A stretch of 64,000 nt of DNA from JAHEAO01 sp041633555 (lineage in GTDB: Bacteria; Pseudomonadota; Alphaproteobacteria; Rhodobacterales; Rhodobacteraceae). The stretch lies in contig JBFKFZ010000009.1 in the NCBI GenBank assembly GCA_041633555.1, positions 17,010-81,009 on the forward strand, read 5' to 3'. The notes beneath the pieces are model-generated. The model ran no database searches. It was not told where the DNA came from and saw only the letters and a list, made by a program, of their open reading frames with translations. Of this stretch, positions 53,290-61,385 are shown piece by piece. The stretch's first letter is position 1. Every line of letters starts with the position of its first letter. The position numbers were made by a program, and so were the translations under genes.

Positions 53290-54717
53290 TCACTCCATCA
53301 CGTAGCCATAGGACCCGCCAAAGTCCTGTTTTGCAACTTCCGCGGCAGCGCCGGATCTCGGGCGATTGCCCGCGGCCGTCTTGCCAAACAGGAACAGTTC
53401 GGCTTCCGTCGGCGGGCGGATCCGGTCGGTCGGCAGGGCCAGCGCCTCGCCACGCGTCGGTGTCACCAGATGTGGTGTCACGATGACCACCAGTTCTGAT
53501 TGGGCGCGCTGGTAGTCGGCGCTGCGGAACAGGGCCCCGAGGATCGGAATGTCCCCAAGCCACGGCACCTGACCGTTCAGATCCTGAAAATCGTCCTGTA
53601 AAAGGCCGGCGATTGCAAAGCTCTCGCCGTCACGCATCTCGACAGTCGTCGAGGTTTCGCGCCGCCGGAAGGCATTGATCGAGAAGCCGCCATTCTGGAT
53701 CGAGATCGTGTCGTCGAGGCCTGAGACTGCCGCTGTCAACTGCAGGTTGATCACGTCGCCATCGACGACCCGCGGGGTGAAGTTCAACTCGACACCGAAT
53801 GCCTTGTATTCGACCGAAATGCCGCCATCATTGTCGACAACGGGGATCGGATATTCGCCACCTGCGAGGAACTTGGCTTCCTGGCCCGAAAGGGCGGTCA
53901 GGTTTGGCTCCGAGAGCGTACGAACGAGTCCCTTAGTTTCAAGCGCTTCGATGGCGACAGACAGTGCCAGATTGCTGCCACCGATCAACGCACCGAAATG
54001 CCCGGCCGGAACCCCGTTATTCACCGGAATACGGTTGCCGGAGCCGCTTGCAAGGTTGTTCAACAGGTTGCTGTCGACGGAGTCATTGGTCGCCAAGTTG
54101 AAGAAGTCGCCGCTCGACGTCCCGACAAGGCCAAAGCTCGTTTTCAGCTGTTTCGAAACCGAGCGCTGCATCTCCGCAAACCGTACCTTCAGCATGACCT
54201 GCTGGGTGCCGCCGACCATCATCATGTTGGAAACCCGGTCGGGTGCGTAACGGTTCGCCAGATCCAGTGCGCGATCCAGTTTGGTAATTGACGATACCAC
54301 CCCGGACAGGACGATTCCGTCATTGGCGGTACGCACCTCGATCGGCTCGCCCGGCAGGATCTGCCGCAGCCGTTCCTTGAACTCGGCGATATCGGGGGTG
54401 ACATGCACCTCGACATTGGTGATCAGGCGTCCGTCCGGACCCAGCAGGGTCAGGGTTGTCCGCCCCGGCGCCTTGCCGAGCACGTAGATCGTGCGATCCG
54501 ACAAGGTCGATATATCAGCAATGCCGGGATTGGCGATGGAGAGTTCTGCGAAGGGCTGATCGGCTTCGACCACCACCGCGCGGTTCATCGGAACGCTCAA
54601 AGCGCCCGAAGCTTCCCCGTTCATGATACGCAGCGTTTCTGCCGTGCCCGCGGGGGCCGTTGAAACTGTCAGGGTAAAGCCCATCAGGGCCGCCTTCAGG
54701 AATCCGTCGATTTTCAT
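53290..54717 (-). CDS. cpaC: Tad pilus outer-membrane secretin CpaC/RcpA
   Basis: Secretin that forms the outer-membrane channel for the Flp pilus. The 475-residue protein has a signal peptide (about 1-23), an N-terminal BON-like pilus domain (about 25-170) and the secretin domain (about 230-430) with EVKFLAGGEYPIPVV-like and VIVTPHLV elements. The ATG at 54717 follows a GAGAGGCAGG stretch. The last 40 residues include RPPTEAELFLFG, seen in other alphaproteobacterial CpaC proteins. Confidence 0.92.
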   Translation of the reverse strand: MKIDGFLKAALMGFTLTVSTAPAGTAETLRIMNGEASGALSVPMNRAVVVEADQPFAELSIANPGIADISTLSDRTIYVLGKAPGRTTLTLLGPDGRLITNVEVHVTPDIAEFKERLRQILPGEPIEVRTANDGIVLSGVVSSITKLDRALDLANRYAPDRVSNMMMVGGTQQVMLKVRFAEMQRSVSKQLKTSFGLVGTSSGDFFNLATNDSVDSNLLNNLASGSGNRIPVNNGVPAGHFGALIGGSNLALSVAIEALETKGLVRTLSEPNLTALSGQEAKFLAGGEYPIPVVDNDGGISVEYKAFGVELNFTPRVVDGDVINLQLTAAVSGLDDTISIQNGGFSINAFRRRETSTTVEMRDGESFAIAGLLQDDFQDLNGQVPWLGDIPILGALFRSADYQRAQSELVVIVTPHLVTPTRGEALALPTDRIRPPTEAELFLFGKTAAGNRPRSGAAAEVAKQDFGGSYGYVME

Positions 54718-54876
54718 GCGACCTGCCTCTCCGATCACGCCTCGTTTCGGGTCATTTCAACGCCCGATTTGCAAGGAAGATGCGGGAGTTCCGCTTTTTT
54801 TGCAAGAATCAATCGGTTGGGGCGGTATCTTTATGTGGATAAGTGGCAACACAAAACCACATCTGGCGACAAGAAC

Positions 54877-54904
54877 GGGCCTGCAATCAAGATGTTGCAG
54901 GCCC
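54877..54904 (-). terminator. hairpin terminator after cpaB
   Basis: A perfect 10-bp stem (54877-54886 with 54895-54904) with an 8-base loop lies 30 nt past the cpaB stop. In the minus direction it is followed by GTTCTTG. It could separate cpaB-distal transcripts from the cpaC unit, or attenuate read-through. Confidence 0.6.
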
Positions 54905-54934
54905 ATGCCAGTTTTAGTTGAACTGTCAGGAAGT

Positions 54935-55798
54935 CTATTCGACGCACTCGACGGGGGTTTCGATGATCTCGGATCCCTTGCGCGTCCGCACCGAGCAGAC
55001 ACGCTGCCTTTGGGTTTGAACGATCTTGCGCTCTTCGCGTCCCAAGAGAATGCGCGCGTCGACCTCGACGCTTTCGATCTGGTCAGTATCTTCCGCTCCG
55101 ACAAGCGACAATGCCAGCCGGCCGGTTGCCTGGGCCTGGGCAAGGCCAGCCACCTGAAGCGGAGTCGCTTCAACGGTCACTGTGCGGGCGATTGTCGGAT
55201 TATTACGATCCTCGTCGGCGATTTGGTCCACCGCAAGGATCTTGACGTTGGTTTCGATCAATTTGGTCAGCTCGGCGCCATTGTTGTCGCCGTTCGGATT
55301 GTAGTTCTGGCCGGTCCAGTAGACATCGACCCGGTCGCCGGGACGCAGGAAGCCCGAAACGCCGGAAGCCACGTCAACCTTGATGGCGAAGGCGCGCATG
55401 CCTTTTGCCAAACGTGAGGAAACACCCGCATCTTCACCGGGCGCGGTGACCTTGATGGTCATGACGGCTTCGTCCTTTTCCATGGCGCGGATAACGGTAC
55501 GCAGGTTTTCCTCTTCAACGCCCTGGCTGAAGATGCCCTCTTTCTTACGGAATGTGCCCTGAGGAATCGCATTTTCGGGCCATCTGACAACGCGCACGTC
55601 TTCCGGGCGCAGTTTTTCGCCGTAGCGCAGAGCGCGGGTGGTGACGAATACTTCGACGGTGGGGACGACGCTTGCCAGGGCGGCCTGCTTCGAGGCCAGC
55701 TCGGACTGGTAGGTGTCGAAATAGTCCTTGACCATATAGATGGCCAAGCCAGCCAGCCCCATTCCTATTACCATGACCAAACCGAATACCAGACGCAT
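54935..55798 (-). CDS. cpaB: Flp pilus assembly protein CpaB/RcpC
   Basis: Periplasmic, membrane-anchored Tad protein. The 287-residue protein has an N-terminal membrane helix (about 5-24), an SAF domain (about 45-115, VTTRALRYGEKLRPEDV) and the RcpC/CpaB domain (about 120-250). The C-terminus has two cysteines (VCSVRT and VECVE) that could form a disulfide. It lies between the pilin genes and cpaC and is followed by a terminator-like hairpin. Confidence 0.92.
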   Translation of the reverse strand: MRLVFGLVMVIGMGLAGLAIYMVKDYFDTYQSELASKQAALASVVPTVEVFVTTRALRYGEKLRPEDVRVVRWPENAIPQGTFRKKEGIFSQGVEEENLRTVIRAMEKDEAVMTIKVTAPGEDAGVSSRLAKGMRAFAIKVDVASGVSGFLRPGDRVDVYWTGQNYNPNGDNNGAELTKLIETNVKILAVDQIADEDRNNPTIARTVTVEATPLQVAGLAQAQATGRLALSLVGAEDTDQIESVEVDARILLGREERKIVQTQRQRVCSVRTRKGSEIIETPVECVE

Positions 55799-55987
55799 GT
55801 CCTACCCTTTCATGTCCCGTGCCGGTTCGACCTTGGCCAAATGCGACACCCCGTTGGCTTACGCTTATCAGCTAATAGCTGAACATTGGGGCGGAAAAGA
55901 GAACAAAGCATGGCTGTCTCGAGAATTCTCCGCAATTTCGCAACATTCTTATTGTATGAACACGGTCTGGTTGCCAGCGATCGGACA

Positions 55988-56185
55988 TCAGTTGTTGCTT
56001 GTGTAGTCAACGATCTCGCGGGCTGCCAAGTCGGCGCCGATGCCGGTCGAATTGTCGAGCGCGCCCTGCGCTACCGTGCTGATCACCGCGATACCCAGGC
56101 CGACGATTGCGCCGGTCAGGACCACCCAGTCTACGGTTACAGCACCGTCTTCGGCCTCAATGAAATTCGCAAGAGCTTCTTGCAT
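55988..56185 (-). CDS. Flp-type pilin
   Basis: A 65-residue prepilin-like protein. The leader ends in EAEDG (Gly14) and the mature part would begin AVTVDW, followed by a hydrophobic segment VVLTGAIVGLGIAVIS that forms the pilus helix core. In canonical Flp pilins the residues after Gly are close to ATAIEY, with Glu at +5 and Tyr at +6; here they are Asp and Trp. The C-terminus is polar with Ser/Thr (DYTSNN). The ATG at 56185 has GGAG eight bases upstream. It lies 255 nt downstream of a paralogue. Confidence 0.82.
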   Translation of the reverse strand: MQEALANFIEAEDGAVTVDWVVLTGAIVGLGIAVISTVAQGALDNSTGIGADLAAREIVDYTSNN

Positions 56186-56439
56186 GATGCGTTCTCCAGG
56201 TATCTGTGCCATTCAACTCATGGCAGTGTGCTTCCCCTCACGATTGTATGCTTTCAACAGAATGGGGCTAAATGATGAAATTCCGTTTCGGTATCGCTTA
56301 CTAATTGGTACTGCATCACGAACAATCAAACGATCCCGAATTGTGTAACGACCGCGCCTGGGGGGGGGCGCGGCCGACTTGGTCAGTCCAGTCCTATTGC
56401 GGGTATCAAGCGGGTCGCAGGGACTGTTCTTTGGCGACC
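56186..56439 (-). other. intergenic region between the two pilin genes, with a G9 tract
   Basis: This 254-nt gap holds a run of nine G at 56360-56368 inside a hairpin (CCGCGCC 56352-56358 with GGCGCGG 56367-56373). It lies about 65 nt past the stop of the upstream pilin gene on the minus strand, so it may be its terminator or a processing signal. AT-rich sequence at 56270-56340 may contain the promoter of the second pilin gene. Confidence 0.4.
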
Positions 56440-56637
56440 TTAGCTGCCCGGGACGCCGACAGTCTGAGCGGCCAGGCTCGAGCTGATTTTCGTGGCCAGG
56501 CTGTTGGTGCCCTGAGAGACCGAGGCCAGAACTGCGATGCCGAGGCCAACGATAGCTGCGGTCAGCACGACCCAGTCTACGGTTACTGCGCCGTCTTCGT
56601 CGCGGACAAAGTTCTGTGCGAGAGTGATGAGTTTCAT
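56440..56637 (-). CDS. Flp-type pilin, paralogue
   Basis: A 65-residue prepilin-like protein whose core is nearly identical to the neighbouring pilin. The leader ends in DEDG (Gly16), the mature part would begin AVTVDW and the hydrophobic segment is VVLTAAIVGLGIAVLA. The C-terminal 25 residues differ (SSSLAAQTVGVPGS), with several Ser/Thr. The ATG at 56637 has GGAAGGA six bases upstream. It is the first gene of the minus-strand Tad cluster. Which of the two is the major pilin is unknown. Confidence 0.82.
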   Translation of the reverse strand: MKLITLAQNFVRDEDGAVTVDWVVLTAAIVGLGIAVLASVSQGTNSLATKISSSLAAQTVGVPGS

Positions 56638-57020
56638 GATAATTCCTTCCAAGGGTTCAGTTTACGTTTCCAAGTTACCTTGCCGGGTCGCTGCAGATCT
56701 TGTTTTGAGTGACCCGCTTTCCGTCTTGGTATGGGGATATATGGCCGTCAGATTGGGGCAACAGTTGGGCGCGCTTCGTACAATTTTGGAACTGCTGAAG
56801 AATGTGCTGGGAGGTTAGGCAAGCTATTGAAAAATAACAAAAGAAATAGTGAAATTTACCTTCATAAGCGATTTCCGTCCAGCCGATTGGTCAGTCGTAC
56901 CGGGGCAAAAACATCCCAATTCGAGTATTTTCCATGAATCAAAAACAACAATATCTGGTTTAATGTGAAAATTTTTGCGTAAGATTGAAGAAACGCGACA
57001 CCGAGGCAGAGCAGAACCGC
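56638..57020. other. 383-nt AT-rich divergent regulatory region
   Basis: Gene-free stretch between the pilin gene and the lytic transglycosylase. The part from about 56815 to 56990 is clearly more AT-rich than anything else nearby and probably holds promoters for both directions. GGGTC (56690s) and GACCC (56710s) can form a hairpin in the pilin 5' leader. I see no convincing sigma-54 element. Confidence 0.4.
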
Positions 57021-57860
57021 ATGAAGCGGCGCATATTAACAGTAATATTGGCCGGTAGTATTGCACTGGCACCCGCGACGTGGGCCGAAGAAGCCGCGAC
57101 TTTCGTCGATTTTACATTCAAGCGAGTCAAGGTTCCGACAGCGGACACGAAGAAACGTATCACGGTACAGATCGATCCGAATGTGAAGCCTTACCGTTTT
57201 GCAATGCCGGCGCGACCAAACCAGCCGATTCCGGGGCCGGCGGCGCCCTATAGCGGGGATTATGACTGGTACTGGGCCGCTGTGTCGCCGCAACTGGCGG
57301 ATGCGGGGCCCGGGCGCCTTGACCTTGCAGTGAACAAGCTTGTGAACGGACCGGCTGGCAAAGGTGTACCAACACCCCGCCTGCAGGACATGCAGCGCAT
57401 CGCCGATGCGCATGGCACCGAAATACTGAAAGCAACCATCGGAACGCGCGTCTCGCCTGCGCTGGTTCTTGCCGTCATCGGGATTGAATCGGGTGGGCGC
57501 ACCGCGGCCGTCAGCAGCGCCGGGGCGACTGGTCTGATGCAGTTGATGCCGGCCACGGCGGAACGCTTCGGCGTCAGCGATTCGAAAAGCGCTGCGGACA
57601 ATATCCGCGGAGGCGTCGCATATCTGGACTGGCTGATGAAGGAGTTCGGCGGCGATCCGGTCATGGTTCTGGCCAGCTACAATGCCGGTGAAAACGCCGT
57701 CAAGAAGCACGCTGGTGTACCGCCATATGCCGAAACCCGCGCCTATGTGCCCAAGGTGCTGGCCGCCTGGACCGTTGCGCGCGGTCTTTGCCTGACCCAG
57801 CCGCAACTACTATCCGATGGTTGCGTCTTCTCGGTTCGCCAAGCGACGAATAATGGCTGA
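57021..57860 (+). CDS. lytic transglycosylase, SLT domain
   Basis: Exported murein transglycosylase that cleaves glycan strands with formation of 1,6-anhydro-muramic acid. The 279-residue protein has a signal peptide (cleaved after TWA, near residue 22), an N-terminal region of unknown fold and an SLT domain (about 135-260) with the catalytic Glu in GIESGG, then GLMQLMPATAERFGV, NIRGGVAYLDW and ASYNAGENAV. Enzymes of this kind open the wall for pilus machines. It overlaps the HAD-UbiA gene by 8 nt, so the two are translationally coupled; that link suggests a shared envelope role. Confidence 0.9.
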   Translation: MKRRILTVILAGSIALAPATWAEEAATFVDFTFKRVKVPTADTKKRITVQIDPNVKPYRFAMPARPNQPIPGPAAPYSGDYDWYWAAVSPQLADAGPGRLDLAVNKLVNGPAGKGVPTPRLQDMQRIADAHGTEILKATIGTRVSPALVLAVIGIESGGRTAAVSSAGATGLMQLMPATAERFGVSDSKSAADNIRGGVAYLDWLMKEFGGDPVMVLASYNAGENAVKKHAGVPPYAETRAYVPKVLAAWTVARGLCLTQPQLLSDGCVFSVRQATNNG

Positions 57861-59289
57861 CATCAAGCCGCTGGTCCTGGATGTCGACGGGACATTCCTC
57901 AGGACAGACATGTTGTTCGAGTGTTTTTGGGCCGGGCTGGGAAAGGACCCGGTCCGCGTCATCAAGTGCAGCATCACGGGCATGACGCGTCCGGCCCGGC
58001 TCAAGCAGGCGTTGGCCGAGATAGCCCAACTGCGCACTGATCTTCTGCCAACCTCGCCCGAGATCAAGCGGCTGGCCGAAACCTGCCTCAGCGAGGGCAG
58101 AGAAGTCCTGCTGGCCTCGGCTTCGCACGAGGGGCTCGTAAGGCAACTCGCGCAGGACCATGGGCTGTCGAGCCGGGTCTTCGCTTCGGATGGAGAGACA
58201 AATCTTAAAGGTGCTGCAAAAGCTGATGCGCTTGTCGCGGCCTTCGGTGAGCGCGGCTTCGACTATGCGGGCAACGATATCAGTGACTGCGCGATCTGGG
58301 AGAGATCCGAGAATGCGTTGATCGTGGGCCATGATCGGGCAATCGAACAATCCCTGGCGCGGATCGGCAGGACAGCGACGACATATCCTGGCGGATGGAA
58401 AAAGCGAGACCTAATCCGGGCCCTGCGTCCGCATCAATGGGTAAAGAACGTGTTGTTGCTGCTGCCGGTCCTTGCCGCTCATGAATTTGGCCTGACGACG
58501 CTCACTCTGGTCTTATTGGGCATGGTGGCGTTCTCGGCTGCCGCTTCCTCCATATATATTGTGAATGATCTTCTCGATCTCGAGGCTGACCGGCTGCACG
58601 CGACGAAGCACTTGCGCCCCTTTGCAAGCGGAGCAGTGCCGATACCTGTCGGCATGCTGACGAGCCTGCTTCTCGGACTATTCGCCGTCGGATTGGGAGC
58701 ATTTCTGGGGCCGGCCTTCCTGTCCGTCGTTGTGATTTACATGGTGCTGTCGCTCGCCTATTCACTCCGGCTGAAGCGGATGCGCTGGATCGATATCGCT
58801 ACTCTTGCGGCGCTCTATACGCTAAGAGCCATTGGTGGGGCAGCAGCGGGTCAGATCTATTTGACATTGATCATGCTGGTCTTCGTCTACCCTGTCTTCG
58901 TCACGCTTGGCTGCGTCAAGCGGTTGACGGAATTGTCCTTGGCCAGTGATGACGACTTCCTGCCGGGACGAGGCTATCGCCGTGCCGATCGCGGTGATCT
59001 GCTGAATGTCGCGGCGCTCGGAACTGTCGCGGCGTTGCTGGTTTTCCTGGCCTATACGTTCACGGAGCAGGCGATATCGCTCTATCAGGAGCGATGGCTT
59101 CTCTGGCTTGCAATGGTCCCGATCGCTGCCTGGCTTGTCCGGATGGTACGGCTTGGACATCTCGGCAAGCAGCACGACGACCCTATCGTTTTTGCGATGC
59201 GCGATAAGCTCGGACTGGGGCTAATCATGCTTGCCCTCTGCTTGATGATCTATGGCACCGGTCTGTGGCGGGGGTGGCTCGGGTTCTGA
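57853..59289 (+). CDS. HAD-UbiA fusion, probable polyprenyl-phosphate phosphoribosyltransferase
   Basis: A 478-residue fusion. Residues about 5-185 are a HAD-type phosphatase domain with motif I DVDGT at 10-14; residues about 190-478 are a UbiA-type prenyltransferase domain with 8-9 membrane helices. The UbiA part has NDLLDLEADRLHATKHLRP, matching the NDxxDxxxD...K..RP signature of decaprenyl-phosphate 5-phosphoribose synthases. The likely reaction is transfer of phosphoribose from PRPP to polyprenyl phosphate; the HAD domain may then remove the 5'-phosphate. Genes for DprE2- and DprE1-like enzymes follow on the opposite strand. Other UbiA substrates cannot be excluded. Confidence 0.8.
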   Translation: MADIKPLVLDVDGTFLRTDMLFECFWAGLGKDPVRVIKCSITGMTRPARLKQALAEIAQLRTDLLPTSPEIKRLAETCLSEGREVLLASASHEGLVRQLAQDHGLSSRVFASDGETNLKGAAKADALVAAFGERGFDYAGNDISDCAIWERSENALIVGHDRAIEQSLARIGRTATTYPGGWKKRDLIRALRPHQWVKNVLLLLPVLAAHEFGLTTLTLVLLGMVAFSAAASSIYIVNDLLDLEADRLHATKHLRPFASGAVPIPVGMLTSLLLGLFAVGLGAFLGPAFLSVVVIYMVLSLAYSLRLKRMRWIDIATLAALYTLRAIGGAAAGQIYLTLIMLVFVYPVFVTLGCVKRLTELSLASDDDFLPGRGYRRADRGDLLNVAALGTVAALLVFLAYTFTEQAISLYQERWLLWLAMVPIAAWLVRMVRLGHLGKQHDDPIVFAMRDKLGLGLIMLALCLMIYGTGLWRGWLGF

Positions 59290-59337
59290 CAGCCCGGTAA
59301 CCAAGCGTAGGGTCGGGTATGCGTGGGCTCGATGGGG

Positions 59338-60075
59338 CTAGATCGACAGCTTCTTGAAGATCGGCTCCGGTATCGAACGAATGATCAACATGATGTAACG
59401 CCAGAAGAATGGCGTGTAGATCACGTTCCTTTTCTTTGCGACAGCCTTCAGGATATCGTCGGCCACCTTGTCTGGCGGGGCAACGAGAAACATGCCTTCG
59501 ATGCCCCAGGTCATCGCGGTGTCAACGAACCCGGGCTTCACTGTCACGACATGTCCGCCGGACCGGGTCAAGCGGTTGCGCAGGCCCGCCAGATAGGTGT
59601 GAAACCCGGATTTGGCGGCGCCGTAGACATAGTTTCCGACGCGTCCCCGGTCACCGGCGACCGAACCAACACCGACAACGGTGCCACTGCCGCGCGCTTC
59701 GAGAGCGGGGGTGAGGAGTTGCAGCAAGCGCGCGGGGCCGGTGAAATTGTCGGTGATGACACCGTCGATCAGGCCGGGATCGGCATCGATCGCGGACTGC
59801 TCGGGCATGGATCCGACGAACACAGCGGCATTGATCTGGCCGTCTTCCTGCTCGAGCCGGGCAACGAGAGCCGGAAACCCCTCTGGCTCGCGCGCATCGA
59901 AAGTCAGGGCCTCGGCGAGCCGCGCCCCGCGCGCTGAACAGTCCTGTGCAGTCGCATTCAGGTCATCCATGTCGCGACCGGCCAGGAAGACAGCGTCGCC
60001 TCGTTTCGCCAGCGCGCGAGCAAAGGCCCGCGCCATCGAGGATGTGGCCCCGAGAATGATCCAGGATTCGGTCAT
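59338..60075 (-). CDS. short-chain dehydrogenase, DprE2-like
   Basis: A 245-residue SDR with the NAD(P) motif GATSSMARAFA at 9-19 and the catalytic residues Ser138, Tyr151 and Lys155 (YGAAK). The GATSSMA form, the GSVAGDRGR segment and the C-terminal tail are like decaprenylphosphoryl-2-keto-ribose reductase (DprE2), which completes the epimerisation to arabinose. The stop of the DprE1-like gene overlaps its start by 4 nt, as in the mycobacterial dprE1-dprE2 pair, which supports the assignment. The C-terminal hydrophobic stretch could associate with the membrane. Confidence 0.8.
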   Translation of the reverse strand: MTESWIILGATSSMARAFARALAKRGDAVFLAGRDMDDLNATAQDCSARGARLAEALTFDAREPEGFPALVARLEQEDGQINAAVFVGSMPEQSAIDADPGLIDGVITDNFTGPARLLQLLTPALEARGSGTVVGVGSVAGDRGRVGNYVYGAAKSGFHTYLAGLRNRLTRSGGHVVTVKPGFVDTAMTWGIEGMFLVAPPDKVADDILKAVAKKRNVIYTPFFWRYIMLIIRSIPEPIFKKLSI

Positions 60076-61385
60076 TTCGCGTTCCTCAGGTTTAGTCGCC
60101 GCACCAGATCCGTAATCAGCGCGCCCTCCGGATCGGCCTTGGTTGCAGCCTTGAGCCAGGATCCATGCTCGGGGTACATTGCAGCTATTCGGCCCGGCTC
60201 GGACAATGCATCCTTGGCGAAGTAGATGCGCCCCCCGGCATCCTCGGTCATGCGTTCAAGTGTGCCGATCAGCAAGCGCGCGCCGCTTCGGTTGGGGAAG
60301 TCGACGGCAAGCGTGTAGCCATCCATCGGGAAAGACATGTAACCGCCACGTCCCTCTCCCATCCGCTTCAGGACAGCCAGCGGCGAGGCCAGACCGGAAT
60401 TCGCGATCAGGTCCAGCATGTTTCGCAGGGCAGGGGTCTGATCCACCGGCACGACGCATTGAAACTGATGAAAGCCGCGCTTGCCATAAAGCCGGTTCCA
60501 GTTGTGGATCGCATCGAGTGGAAAGAATGGCGCGCTGATCGGTTTGACCGTGGTCCGCCCCCCCTGTGGAACCCGGCGGAAGTAGATCTCGTTGAACGCC
60601 CGCACCACGGGGGCGGAGAGCGCCCAGTGCGGCGCATTAAAGGGAACTTCGCGCGCCTTCCCCTTCGTCGGCGAGACGCCGGAGGTGATCTCTCCTTCTT
60701 CGAGAATGCCGCGGCCGAAGCTGGCGCCACTTGCGGTCGCATCGATCCAGCCGACATTGTAATCGGCGCGCGACGTCTCGAGCACTGAAAGGAATTCGTC
60801 CCAGCTATCGACGCGGCGCTCGGTCAGCACCATCATGTCTCCCCTGCAGGGCATCAACCGGATCTTGGCGCGCGCAATGATGCCGGTCTGACCAAGCCCG
60901 CCGACAGTCGCCCGGAAAACGTCAGTCGTTCCGTCGGGGGTAAGCGTGCGCTCCTTGTCACCCTGTAGCAGCGTGATCTCGGTCACGTGCTGGCCGAACG
61001 AGCCGACAACATGGTGGTTCTTGCCATGGACGTCATTGGCAATGCACCCCCCCACCGTGGCAAAGCCGGTGCCCGGCATCACCGGAGGAATCCAGCCTCT
61101 TGCCGCAAAGATCCGTCCGAGATCGCCGATCATTGCGCCGGCCTCGACCTCGACCACGCCGGACACGTCGTCGAAACCAAGGATCCGGTCCAGCCGGGTC
61201 ATGTCAATCGCCCGGCCTCCGTCATTGAGAGCGGCATCGCCATAGCTGCGCAATCGGCCGATTGCGGGGGCGGGGCTTTCGGCAACCAGCTGTTTCAGCG
61301 CCGACTGCCGCTCTGGCCGGGCGATCTCGGCGCTGGCGCGCAGGGCCCGGCCCCAGCCGGAATAGTCAGTTCTTTTCCAGCGCAT
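60072..61385 (-). CDS. FAD-linked oxidase, DprE1-like
   Basis: A 437-residue flavoprotein with an N-terminal PCMH-type FAD-binding domain (RSYGDAALNDGG, then PGTGFATVGGCIANDVHGKNHH) and a C-terminal substrate domain. It resembles decaprenylphosphoryl-ribose 2'-oxidase (DprE1). In the segment equivalent to the mycobacterial benzothiazinone site, GYTLAVDFP has Ala360 where Mycobacterium tuberculosis has Cys387, while the Lys equivalent to Lys418 is kept as Lys391 at the same distance. Predicted reaction: oxidation of polyprenylphosphoryl-ribose at C2'. Its start region overlaps the flippase-like gene by 20 nt. Confidence 0.82.
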   Translation of the reverse strand: MRWKRTDYSGWGRALRASAEIARPERQSALKQLVAESPAPAIGRLRSYGDAALNDGGRAIDMTRLDRILGFDDVSGVVEVEAGAMIGDLGRIFAARGWIPPVMPGTGFATVGGCIANDVHGKNHHVVGSFGQHVTEITLLQGDKERTLTPDGTTDVFRATVGGLGQTGIIARAKIRLMPCRGDMMVLTERRVDSWDEFLSVLETSRADYNVGWIDATASGASFGRGILEEGEITSGVSPTKGKAREVPFNAPHWALSAPVVRAFNEIYFRRVPQGGRTTVKPISAPFFPLDAIHNWNRLYGKRGFHQFQCVVPVDQTPALRNMLDLIANSGLASPLAVLKRMGEGRGGYMSFPMDGYTLAVDFPNRSGARLLIGTLERMTEDAGGRIYFAKDALSEPGRIAAMYPEHGSWLKAATKADPEGALITDLVRRLNLRNAK

